Part shown: positions 37,256 through 48,800 of the stretch, piece by piece
Numbering within the stretch: position 1 is the stretch's first letter
How the letters are laid out: every line of letters begins with the position of its first letter
DNA from: Primulina eburnea
Taxonomy: Eukaryota > Streptophyta > Magnoliopsida > Lamiales > Gesneriaceae
Direction of reading: 5' to 3'
Assembly (NCBI RefSeq): GCF_022965805.1
Contig: NC_133101.1
Location: 2,852,001 to 2,916,000 of the forward strand
DNA: 64,000 nucleotides
Notes under the pieces: model-generated
Database searches by the model: none
What the model was told of the DNA's origin: nothing
Seen by the model: the letters and a program-made list of their open reading frames with translations, nothing else
Made by a program: the position numbers and the translations under genes

Positions 37256-40200
37256 ATGGGATTTTGGTCTTTGTTTGAGGTGGCGTCGATGCCGATAGTG
37301 CAGGTTCTCCTAATAAGCGTATTGGGAGCTTTCATGGCTACCGATTATCTCAATCTTCTCAAAGCCGATGCCCGAAGATCCCTCAACAAAGTAAGTTAAT
37401 TCGTATTTTCTTAACAATTTTTTTTAAATATATTAAATTTATTTATTTATTATTATTTTATATCAGCTATCGTTAACTTTTTTTAGTTGAAATAATCAAG
37501 GTAGAAGCTAACGTACATTCTGTTATGTTATTTTCGGTTATTTTTCGATACCGATTTTCTTTTTTACGAAGCCGAATCGAAAAAAAAAAATCAAGAAAAT
37601 GAGAAAAACTGAATTAATTTATTTTTGAAAATATAAACTATAGCCAATATTTTCTAATCATAGAATAAATAATGAAACTAGAAATAGATAGTAATAGTGA
37701 AGAAATCTATAGCTGCTGGTGTCTAGTAATAATGATGTAAGTCAAAATCGAAGTTATAATCAATTTTCCATAAATAAAAACCCAAAATTTGTATTAACTG
37801 CCAAATTTTTGAACCAAAATATAAATATTTCAGGAATTTCACATAAATAAAAGGTGGAATAATTTTAAAAAGAACCATATTTATATAAATAAGGTAGCGC
37901 CTCCACCGGTACATCCAATACAAATTGAATATGATGGACCACATAAAAATATTGAAATATATTTTAGACAAAAAATCATTCGTTACGGATTATTTGACTT
38001 TTTTTTTTTAAATAAAAAAAAAGAAGAAGAAGAGAAAGCGAAATCATCTATTTTTCATAAAATAAAAATAAAAATTTTGAATTATCTGAGCCAAATTTTT
38101 GAACCAAAATATAAAATTTCAATCAAGTTAGAGGAGGAAATGACCAATACTCGGGACGAGTTGAAAGACGATATGAAAAATATTACGTGTCACGTGAACA
38201 TAAAAAAATTTGTCATATATGTTTGTTTATTTGCGATTTTGCTTATTTTTATAATTATCGAATTTCGGTCTCGATTATGTATTTTGATTTTTGGCATGTT
38301 TAGTTATTGTTCATTTAGAGTATTGATGTGGTATTTCACGCGTCAGCATCACATCGAAAAAATATTAAAACTTAAAATTGACGATATATATGGCAAACAA
38401 TCACAAAGAATTTTGAAAAAAAAAAGAATTTTTCCACTTAATTAATTAATTTTGTTATATCTTCTGTAATAAATAAGTAGATAGTGTTCGTGGTCTTCAC
38501 CCCATCGCTGGCGTTTGCATGCCTGGCAAAGAGTGTCCGCTTTGAAGACATCATCACATGGTACGTATAATAAAAAAATATACTTCATTGCATATTAAAT
38601 AAATTCAAATATTAAAATGAAAATATTGTTTTTTTTATTTAACATAAATTCCCTTGTGTATTTTTTTGGGTAAAAAAAATCTATTTATATTAAAATATTA
38701 CACACATCTCCCTTGAATTTTATGAAAAATAAAAAAAAAAATCGTTAACTTCTAACATTATATTCATTATACACCCCCTCGGGTTTGTAAGTTTCTTACA
38801 TTTGGTGAAAGTGTGTGTAATTATTGACAATATATATTCTTATCTGATTAATAATTAATTAGTTGAATAAGATTTGGTGGTGATTTATTTATATATATAG
38901 GTGGTTCATGCCTGTTAACATCGGGATAACCTTCTTTCTTGGAGCAACGCTGGCATGGATCGCATCCAAAATCATCAAACCAGAACCTCATATACAAAAC
39001 CTCGTCATGGCCATGTGTTCAGCAGGTATGTGTACGTATCTTTTATCTAGAGTTGTCGAATGGGTTAACCCGTGTAGGATCGGGTTGGCCCGTGAAAACC
39101 CGTCATCTAGCGGCTGGCTCGCTTTCTGGTAGGTTGAAAAGTCCTTAACCTAATACAATCTAAAATGAGCTGCGGGTTAAGCGAGTTGATCCAATCAATA
39201 AGAAAAAATATATAATTAATTGAATTTGATTATTGAATGAATAAAATTATTAATTCTTGATTTCACACTTTAAGTAATTAATAAAAAAATTCACAACTTC
39301 CAACCCAATACAACATGCAGCAAGTCGGCTCACCTAAGGGTACACCCGAGTCGAAACGAGTCGAGCTTGAGTATTAAACTGCTTTAGCTTGATTAGAAAA
39401 AAATTGAAATACTCGAATTGTAGTTTGACTCGATTCGAATATTAATTTTCGAGCACGAGCTAGAAAAACTCGGTTTCAATTTTTTATTTTACTTTTAAAT
39501 AAGTATATATATTTTCGAGTAGTTTGCGAGCTACTTGACTGGATTTACTAATTACTCGAGCTCGAGCTATTCGAACTTGACTCTCGAGTAGCTCGACTCG
39601 TTTGCAGTCTTAGGACCGCCTTTAAATGAGTTGAGAATATTTCAATTCAACACGCTTAAATTTGTTGGCAGATTGGGCCAATCCGACGAGCCCAACTTAT
39701 ATGTACAACTCTACTTCTATCTACTTATCTTTTAAGTTGCGCGTTCAATACTTAATGTTGTTATTATTGAATCGAATTTCGCAAATAGTATGACTCATGT
39801 GAGACGGTCTCTATGAGACGTGTCGATCCGGTCTATATCTGCAGTGAAAAGTAATAATTTGACATAAAAAGTATTACTTTTGGAGGTCGGGTTGGAGACA
39901 TGTATCACAAAAATGACCATTGTGATGGTTTTATTGGAGTTTTATTATTTCGCAAAATAGAGTTAAATGAATGAATTTTATTTTTTTTCTAGCAACATGA
40001 AGTGATCGAATTTTTATCCAAACTCAAGAATCGACCAAATATAAAAACTGATATTTTGACATGTAACCGAATTAATCAAAACTTGTTATTTTGACATTTT
40101 GTTTGATTTATTTGGTTTTTATAATATAATAAAATAATTGAAACCTAATTTAATACACTGAGATGATGAGATTTTTATAAAGAGTAGATCATTTTTGAAA

Positions 40201-42865
40201 CAGTTTCACACACACACATATATATGTGTGTGTGTAAGAGAGTGAGAGATAGATGACTCGACCTATTTTATATCTGTAGTGAAAACTAATATTTTGATAT
40301 AAAAAATAATTTTATTGGTCAGTTTGGTAGATATCTATTTTACAAAATTAATCCGTAAGACGGTTTCACAAAAATTTTGTGATTTATAAAATAAAAATAA
40401 AGTGATGAATTAACTGCACCGAAATGCCAAACTGATTTGGTTCGGTTGATTATTTCAATTTAAACAAAATACTGCTCACCCGTATTTATTTTATTTACAT
40501 TATTTTGCATGTAGGATAAATATTTATATTAAAAAAATATATAACTAAATCGTTTTTTATTTGTTTTTTTTTAATTTGTTAAAATACCATCTTATGTTTT
40601 AGCTTTTAAATAAAATCTACAATTTTTTTTTTGGATATCCATATTTTTAAAGTTTTTTAATTTTAATAGGAAACTTGGGAAACATTCTGCTGATAATCAT
40701 CCCAGCAATATGCAACGAGAGTGGCAGTCCCTTTGGAGATCAGACTGTTTGCTACAATATTGGTCTCTCATACGTTACTTTCTCATTGTCGGTATGCAAC
40801 TTTAAATATTTAATATTAAAATTATATTCTATAATTATAAATTAATAGTATAAATTATATATATAACTCTGTTCCAGTTCGTGAGCCAAAAACTTACAAA
40901 TATATATATATATATATATAAATATATATATATATACTCGAAACTGTTGATATTTTCGATACTATATCAGCATTCTGATATCAGCACTACATATATATCG
41001 AAACCCAAAATAGACCGACTTAACAAATGATTTCGATTATTTTTCCATATGTTCATGAAAGCAAAAACTTGTGATCACCATATCTCGCAAGCTGATTTTA
41101 TGAACCGAAGTTTAATCGTGAATAATTGAAATAACCTGCAGATTGGTGGGTTCTACATTTGGACCTATGCTTATTATTTAATAAAAAGCGCCAGCATAAA
41201 ATACAAAGAAATGCATAGAGAGGATCAAGATTTGTTCGAGCCCAGCAAGGATTTAGAGGGTGATGAAATCACTCCTCTTTTACATGATGCATCCTCCACT
41301 CAACCTGATGCGATCAAACCAATTGTAAGTCATCTTTGCTTATATATTTTTTCAAAATACTGTTATTACTTTTTTACGGCAGTTTTAGTAAAATTCGTTG
41401 CCAATATAACGACACTTATTTTATAAGTCGCTTCGAAATACTTAATTTTGTAAAAAGATGCTATAAATAAATTATATCATGTCTAAAGTCATTCACTTTT
41501 GGTGAAGATTGAACCCAAGCAAAACTCAAACTCATGGAACCAGATATTGGGATTTCTCCATCAGATATGGGAGGAGGTGATGTCGCCTCCAGTTGTTGCT
41601 GCGGTGGGTTGATTTTTCACAAAACACACACACACATGTATATATATGTATGTATATAAACTGTGAATCAAGATTAAAAATAACAACCAGATATTGATTA
41701 ATTTTCAGATTTTGGGATTCATATTTGGGACAGTATCATTGCTTCGACACCTTATTGTCGGTGATGCTGCACCACTCAGGGTTGTCTACGATTCCGTTAA
41801 ATTACTCGGGTAAGTTAACTAACTGGTGATTTTCATTCATCTTATCTATATTTTATGTATTTGACAGTACTCATGATCTATCCGGACATGTAATAATTTT
41901 TACACTTGATAAACGAGGCAAGTGTCAAATATATAAAGTATATATACGAGAGGTGAATGCAGAAAACCTGCTAGTTGATTATCAATTGTTGCTTATGCAT
42001 AGCGAGTAATTGGTGTGCTTTCGTTAAACTTAATGCATGACGCTTGTTCTACATTCCGTGCATAATTTCGTAGGGATGGAACGATTCCGTGCATCACCCT
42101 TATATTAGGAGGCAACCTAACACAAGGTACGTACGTACAATTTTCTTCGTGTAGATTGCTATACTTTTTAATACAATTACCCAATATTGTGTGCATGAAT
42201 TGATGTAGGGTTAAAGAAGGCAAGTGTGAAGCCATCGCTTATAGTTGCAGTTATTTGTGTGAGATACATAATACTTCCTATAATCGGGATTGGCGTTGTT
42301 CTTGGAGCTGCGAAATTAGGGTTCCTCCCCGCTGATCCTCTCTTTAGCTTTATCCTTATGATTCAATTCACTCTTCCACCAGCAATGAATATCGGTACGC
42401 TTCGTTTCTCTAAAGGTTTACTCCAACACGTATCATATTACAGTACAAAGTTGACAAGTAGATCACCGGAGGGCGGCTGGGGTGGGCTCGACTCCAGCTC
42501 CAGGCTTAAAAAAAAATTGTTTTTACTAGTTATAATGCATGTCTAATTGTTTAGCTCATGCTAGATTTTTTATTTAGCCAAATATTTGGTCCAATTCATT
42601 TTCTGAAATACATTTGTGTAGACTTGGTCCAACCTATTTATTTTATAAGTTATTGTTTGTCATAATCAAAACTAAGGGATCTAACAGTTTTGTGATAAAA
42701 GAAGTCCAACTCAAAAATGTGCATGATATTGCTGCAGGTACAATGACACAACTCTTTGAAGTAGCACAAGAAGAGAGTTCCATCTTATATCTTTGGACCT
42801 ATATTGCCGCAACCTTTGCCCTCACCGGATGGTCTACTGTTTTCATGTGGATCTTGTCGTCGTGA
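37256..42865 (+). CDS. PILS: PIN-LIKES (PILS) auxin carrier
   Basis: PILS proteins sit in the ER membrane and move auxin into the ER lumen, limiting nuclear signalling. Ten exons join in phase to 402 codons plus TGA: 37256-37390, 38481-38560, 38901-39025, 40670-40791, 41142-41324, 41508-41603, 41709-41809, 42074-42126, 42209-42394, 42738-42865. The start reads MGFWSLFEVASMPIVQVLL, typical of the PILS5/PILS7 group as I remember it. Membrane spans cover both ends, around a hydrophilic loop of about 90 residues (EMHREDQDLFEPSKDLEG to SWNQILGFLHQIWEE). Conserved stretches include GNLGNILLIIIPAIC, CITLILGGNLTQG and FTLPPAMNIGTMTQLF. The end is WSTVFMWILSS. Length matches the family (about 400-430). 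Intron 3 carries nested transposons; intron 1 carries a small unexplained open frame. The exact paralogue is unsettled. Confidence 0.92.
37800..38115. repeat. Direct repeat in PILS intron 1
   Basis: A 26-base stretch beginning gccaaatttttgaacc is found at 37800-37825 and 38090-38115, 290 bp apart, with weaker similarity around it. Confidence 0.75.
38140..38445 (+). CDS. Hypothetical 101-residue membrane protein frame inside PILS intron 1
   Basis: A long frame for such AT-rich DNA, starting at an ATG in good context (ggaaATGac). A charged N-terminus (MTNTRDELKDDMKN) is followed by two hydrophobic spans, around FVIYVCLFAILLIFIIIEF and LCILIFGMFSYCSF. A basic tail ends KKKRIFPLN, with stop at 38443-38445. 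I do not recognise a family. It lies between PILS exons 1 and 2 on the same strand, so it would be intronic. It may be a captured or transposon-borne fragment or a chance frame. Confidence 0.25.
   Translation: MTNTRDELKDDMKNITCHVNIKKFVIYVCLFAILLIFIIIEFRSRLCILIFGMFSYCSFRVLMWYFTRQHHIEKILKLKIDDIYGKQSQRILKKKRIFPLN
39040..39721. mobile_element. hAT-like element (666 bp) in PILS intron 3, with an element nested inside
   Basis: Outer element 39048-39713. The ends TAGAGTTGT and ACAACTCTA are inverted, and are followed inward by gggttaacccg- and ccgacgagccc-type sequence. Flanks CTTTTATC (39040-39047) and CTTCTATC (39714-39721) match at 7 of 8 bases. The CTCGAG-rich segment at about 39338-39613 is a second, nested repeat. 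Confidence 0.72.
39338..39613. mobile_element. Nested CGAGTC-rich repeat
   Basis: Inverted subterminal sequence: aacgagtcgagc near the left end and gctcgactcgtt near the right, with taag/ctta at the edges. It interrupts the outer element. No target duplication could be confirmed. Confidence 0.5.
39788..39915 (-). mobile_element. Partial MITE of the GTGAGAC family
   Basis: gactcatgtgagacggtctc and agtattacttttggagg follow the family order, but the far hairpin end is lost. Lies in PILS intron 3. Confidence 0.5.
40895..40936. repeat. (TA)n microsatellite in PILS intron 4
   Basis: Interrupted run of about 20 TA units. Confidence 0.85.
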
Positions 42866-42924
42866 ACATCCCGTCATTTGAATCATAACTAAACAAATGC
42901 TCAATCGATCGGCCACGTTTCCAG

Positions 42925-43094
42925 GATATGTGACTAGAAAAATATATTTCTATCGTTCGTTTTTTGTGCTATGCATATCTTATATTATTTGATTTTTTTG
43001 GTTTATTTATGTGTGATATGTGACTAGAAAAATATAATTCAATTTTTTGTTTTTTGTGCTATGCATATCTTATATTATTTGATTTTTTTTGCTT
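42925..43094. repeat. Tandem duplication, 90-bp period, downstream of PILS
   Basis: gatatgtgactagaaaaata and gtgctatgcatatcttata occur twice 90 bp apart, with few differences. It lies just after the PILS stop, probably in the 3' UTR. Confidence 0.85.
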
Positions 43095-43687
43095 TATTTA
43101 CTTGTAAATTTACCTTTTCAGAACAATATATTGTGTTGCTGCTTTATGGTTTAACCTACATTAAATTTTGCGTATTTGATTTTATGGTCTTGCTCACTCT
43201 CTTGCATGGCCCAAATTTAAAAAATATGTATAATTTCTATTTGCATTTTTGGGTCTTCACACGACCAACCCGGGCCAAATAAAATTTTGCCTCTTGGTTT
43301 TCATTCTTTAAAAAAAAAAAATTTAAAAATACATATACAATATTATACAGTCATCAATAGTAATCGATATTTTAAAAGGTAAATTATTGCTATTTATAAG
43401 TCAAAATTAATTATATGGAATGAATATCTTTTTATCATTTCCATCGCAAAATAATACTTAGCATTTTAACATTTAATTCAAAATTAATTGATTGAAAAGA
43501 CATGAGTATTTTAATTAAAATCATAAAAGAAAAACTCTCTATGATTTTATCCATCCAATTTGAAAGTACGCAATAACCTAAAACTCAATAATTTTAAGGT
43601 AATAAGTTTATTATGCATCCTTTCAAAAAAAAAAAAAAAAAGAGTCTATTATGCATATTATAAAGTGTTCGAGGTAAATTAGTGGAC

Positions 43688-43866
43688 AAAAACTTGTGTG
43701 AGACGGTCTCACGGGTCGTATTTGTGAGACGGATCTTTTATTTGGGTCACCCATGAAAAAGTATTACTTTTTATGCTAAGAGTACTACTTTTTATTATGA
43801 ATATTGATAGGGTTGACCCGTCTCACGGATTATGACCCGTGAGACGGTCTCACATGAGACTCACTC
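43688..43866 (+). mobile_element. MITE of the GTGAGAC hairpin family, copy 5 (best preserved)
   Basis: aaaacttgtgtgagacgg at the left and gacggtctcacatgagac at the right. Both ends contain GTGAGACGGTCTCAC, so each end can fold on its own as well as pair with the other. Confidence 0.8.
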
Positions 43867-44079
43867 AAATTAGTGATGGCCTGAGAAACTATGGACCTAT
43901 GTCCTATAAGCACGAATAAAATTTGATAATAAACTAAACATTTTAATTTGTGTATATTTTTTATTAACTCCAAATTTATTCCACTGTAATTTGGAATTGC
44001 ACTCTTCAAATTATAGAGATAAAATTACTCAAGAAGAATAAATAGTCCATTGATATAGTCAGCACTTATAAATCAACAC

Positions 44080-44262
44080 AAAATTTTTATAAGATTGTAT
44101 ATCAAATTTGTGAGATGAAGCTCTAATCCAATTTCAACCATGAAAATTATTATTTTTTATGTCAAAAATATTATTTTTTATCATATTATAGATGAGATCG
44201 ATTTGTATAAAATATATAGATCTGTGGATCGTTTCACTCACATGAGATCTAATCATAAATTA
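44080..44262 (+). mobile_element. Degenerate MITE relative
   Basis: tttgtgagatgaagctctaa, attattattttttatgtcaa and cactcacatgagatctaatc keep the family order with many changes. Confidence 0.4.
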
Positions 44263-44801
44263 CACTATCCTATTTTTCAAGTCCAAAATATGTGGTTAAG
44301 GGAACCATTCATCTAACTTCTTTACGGTAATGAATTTCACCTTGTACATTAATATTCACGTACGTCTATTTATTTTATTTTATTCTTAATGTACCATGAA
44401 TTTTGAGACATCTAATTTATGTCATTACTCAACATGTTAAAAAATACAACATCATAAATAAAAGTTTATAAATGACTCAGAATTAAGATCGACACATATA
44501 TAGCAATGGTTGACTAATATTGAATGATATGTGTGATGACAAAAATGACCAGAGATTCAAAATCAATCACGTTCTAGTCCTATATAATAAAATTATATGA
44601 AATGTTTTCATTCAAATAATATTATTATTGACAATCCAGATAATTGTTCTATTCACAATTTAATGAACTACGCTATCAATTTTAAATTAAAGATCTCAAC
44701 CATAATTTCCAATTATGGACATAGCTAGAGATTATATTGTTAGCAAGAACTTCTACTTATTTTGATTTGAAGTGATTCTTTCAAAGATTATAATACAAAA
44801 A

Positions 44802-44885
44802 AGTGGTGAGAAACAAAAATAGAAATTGTTTAAATTAAAAAAAAAGTGGTGAGAAACAAAAATAGAAATTGTTTAAATTAAAAGT
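44802..44885. repeat. Tandem duplication, 43-bp period
   Basis: Two near-identical copies of a unit beginning agtggtgagaaacaaaaata, starting at 44802 and 44845. Confidence 0.85.
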
Positions 44886-45326
44886 TCAAAGCTAATACAA
44901 AATAATAAAATTTAAGTGTTTGTAGAAAAATTTCTCTTCTAAACTTATTTTTGTAATAAAATGACAACAATATCATTAATCTGTATAACACTTATCTCAT
45001 TTAATTATCTAAATTTTTGTACTCACACTATCAACAATGTATTTATATAATTATTATATTGTTACATTTTGAATATTTTGTATCAAAATTAATTTATCTT
45101 GTTATGATATTAGTTCTTCAAAATTTGTATAAGATTCGGTACGGAACAATAGTATCGTTGAGATACATGCACAAATTACTTTAAATATAAAAAACCAAGT
45201 CAGCGGGTTGGTCCGAGTAGAGAAAAGGACAAATGACAAAATTTGTATAAATAAAACTTAAAATTATAAAAAAATCTCAAAAAATATTTGTGAAAAGAAA
45301 AAGGCATGAATCTAAAAGAAAAAGAA

Positions 45327-45505
45327 TGTGTCTCATGTGAGACCGTCTCACGGATCTTAATCTGTGAGACGAGTCAACCCTACCTATATTCACAATAAAA
45401 AGTAATACTCTTAACATAAAAAGTAATACTTTTTCGTAGATGACCCAAATAAGAGATCCGTCTTACAAATAAGACCCGTGATACCGTCTCACACAAATTT
45501 TTGTC
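45327..45505 (-). mobile_element. MITE of the GTGAGAC hairpin family, copy 6
   Basis: Inverse orientation: tctcatgtgagaccgtctca at the left, gtctcacacaaatttttgtc at the right, and a well-preserved core. It lies about 0.4 kb upstream of the IRE1 start region. Confidence 0.78.
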
Positions 45506-45896
45506 AAAGAAAAATATGGTAAAAATAATAGGGAAATATGATAAGTTTTTTTTATTGATATAAAATATCAAAATATAATTTTAAAACAATATTGAAATAT
45601 TTGTCCAATAAAATCAATAATTTGTTTATGGGCTCCAGCTGGCTGGTTTGAAAAATTAACCACGTAAGAGTAAAAAATAGAAGCTAAAGTTGACTCATAG
45701 TAGTAAGACTTCAAAGCCGCCGGCGGAAGCAAGACACCGCGGCTGGCTTGAGCATCTCTTCATCCACTCTTCTGATAAAGCTTCGAATCTTCGTTTCCTC
45801 GCATAGTTCCTCATCTCAATCTCCCAATTATTCATTACGTTGGCTATTGGCTGAATTCGGAAACCTGATATATGGTCTACAGTAATCCTATCATCG

Positions 45897-48800
45897 ATGA
45901 TGAAATGCTGGTCGTTGTTCGTTATTATTTATATTTTTATTGTATTATTATTATTCGGGGCGTTTTCTGGATCCACTCCAGATGTTCTGGATTCGCATAG
46001 CAGTGTCTCGCGGGATGGCGTATTCCGGGCACCGGCTCGTCGGTCTTTGTTGTCGGATGCGAACCAGTATGATTTTTTATTCTGTGTTTGTGCTCGTGTT
46101 CTTAGAATTCTTAATTTTTGAATTGTTGCGAAATCGAGATATCTTTTTGCTTGTTATTACCATTGCTCAAGAGCTTATTTTGGGGTTTAGAAGAGGTTTG
46201 AATCGTCGGAAAAGAGTTTCAAACTCCTGCGGCGTTTATAGTATGTCCTGGAAATGGAATTGCTCGCCCTTGTATCCTTTCTTGCAGCATGCGATGTCAT
46301 TGGACCAAGACATTCTAACTTTTCATATTGTTGTATTTGTCAGCAAAGTATAAGGAAAATACTAGCCACCATGGTACAAATCAAGAAATTTTATTTTTTA
46401 AGTTTGATGTTGGTTTTCATATGTATTATCAGTTTGCTGATTGAGCCAAGCCAGAAAATTCAAGGAAACATGATACTACAAAATTAATACAAATGAAGAG
46501 TTTGTAAATTTTCAAAAAAATTAATATGATTTTTGATTGTCTTAGTAGTGGTGAAGGTATTTAAGTCTATGCGCGTGAAATTATTTGATTTTTTAAAGCA
46601 TATTGCATAATCTCTCTTTCTTAATTTTTACTAAAGATAGTTTTTCTGTTTTTTATTTGCCATTTCTTGTACTCCTTTCTCTCTTCATTAAAGGAACTAT
46701 TTTACCATCAGTGATAACATTCTTCCCCCTAATAATAAAGTGATTGATGTCATTTGCTATTTTTCACGCGGCACACTTTTTTGTTTTGCGAAGGTAATTG
46801 ATTATGTTTCAAGACATTTCAAACAAGCATTCTAGATTTTTAAGATGAATAATCACACTTTTAATGACTAGATATTCGCTTCTAGTCTTAAATCTGTTAT
46901 GGCTGTGGTGACTTTAGTGTATATAGGCTTTATTCCTTGATAGGATTGTAAAATAAATTTTATTCATTTCAAGAATACAATATAAATACAACTTTAATTA
47001 GTAGTGAAATTGGATATATAGTGGTACATAGCAAAGTTTCACACCTGTGAAATGTCTGCAGCTAGTTTTTTCTTAGTAAACAAAATTAATGAATTTGATA
47101 ATCATAATAAAGTCTAAATTTCATATTTTTGAAAAAAATTTCACTATTATTAATTATTGAATATGTGTGTGAAAGTAAATTTTTTTTGAGTTAAACACAC
47201 AAGGAAAGAGATTTTCTAGCATACATGAAACAATATTTATATTTCCTTTTCAGATTCCACCTTTTTGCGCCGGACATCTAAATCAAGCAGTGTGTTACTG
47301 CTTATTGCTCCTATTCCCACTGTATAAAAAATCAGAACTCATTGACAGGATACTTAAATTGCTGGACTTTACTTAGTAAACAACATTAACATTGGTGATA
47401 TTCCTGCATTCTTGGATAACTATATTCCTTTTTCTTTCTAATAGGTGACTCGCCATTTTCAATATTTGTTTTTTCCTCATAAATTTTAATTTTCTTGGCA
47501 AATCAGGAGACCTGATACCGCATTGGTGGCTTCTTTGGATGGCACAATTTATTTATTGGAGGTTGGTTCGTTGAAACCACTCTGGTCATTTTCGTCAGGA
47601 CCAGAAATTTACTCATCATATCAGGCCCCTGTCAGTAATGTATCTGGACTAGGAAGCAATTATTATATAGATTGTGGGGATGACTGGGAATTGTACGCCC
47701 ATAACAGCCGTGGTGAAGTGGTACTTCTTTAACTATCGCATGCTCATATTTTTAGGTGTATGTATGGGGTCTGCTAGAGTGTATGGCTAGTATTGTTATT
47801 GGTGATATTCATCTTTGCTATTGCTAAATATTATTATATAGTGATGACCACAGGATGGAGCATTTGAGAAATTCATGGACTTTAACCTGAAATACTCTAG
47901 TTCAAAGTTGATGCGATTTGCTTTCAGAGAGTTTTGTCAGATAGCATATGTTATTGACTGCACAGTTTATGTAGTTAGATATATTGCCACTTTAGATTAA
48001 ACTAAGATGAAATGGGTCAGCAGTATTGATTTTTTACTGCTCGTGTAATACCAAAATGGTATGTGTTTTTGGGAGGATGTAAATATAGTTCTTGAAGCTG
48101 TACTCAGGCTTTGTACTGATACACTTCATGAATAGATTGGCTTACATGAAGAGTACACAATATGTTTGATTGGACTAATATTTGGTAGCATCTTACAGAT
48201 GCTCGTACTTTTAAAGAAAAACACAAAATATGACTGGCAGGTGCTTTTAGAGTGTATTTAGTTGCCTGTATTCTTCCCCCAAAATATACTTTTAAAAAGA
48301 AAGCTTCAAAATGGTAAAACTTATGGCCAAAGAAGAAAAGCATCCTGATGAAGATACACGAGGAGGGGTAGGACGAAGACAACCATTCTAGAAAAATTCA
48401 CTGCTAATGTTACTTCATTTAAAATTAATAAAGAATGTATAATACTTATGTAATTGTGGGAGAGGTTTGATAAGTTATTTCATAATGTTAGATCTCCATT
48501 TACAATCTTTGTCCTCAATCTTGACAAAGGGGAAGACTGCCGTTTTTGTTGCTGCATTGTTTCTGGCTTTAGTGACTGCCATTTTTGTTTTTGCATTGTT
48601 TCTAACTTTAGTGATGAGAAACAGTCTTTTCTCTTCAGGCAGGATAGTCAATGAGCTGGAGAGTTCATCTCTCTAGTCACAAAATTCTAATGAGATGAGT
48701 TTCTTTACAATGTGGCGTTGAGAATAAATTAATTGAAATGGTATTTGTACACATTGCAAGAGATCCATTTTAGATAAATGTTACCCTTCGTCAGCCAGTG

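Noticed and set aside
45940..46487. Open frames in IRE1 exon 1/intron 1
   Set aside because: They are out of frame with the signal peptide, or wholly within the intron.
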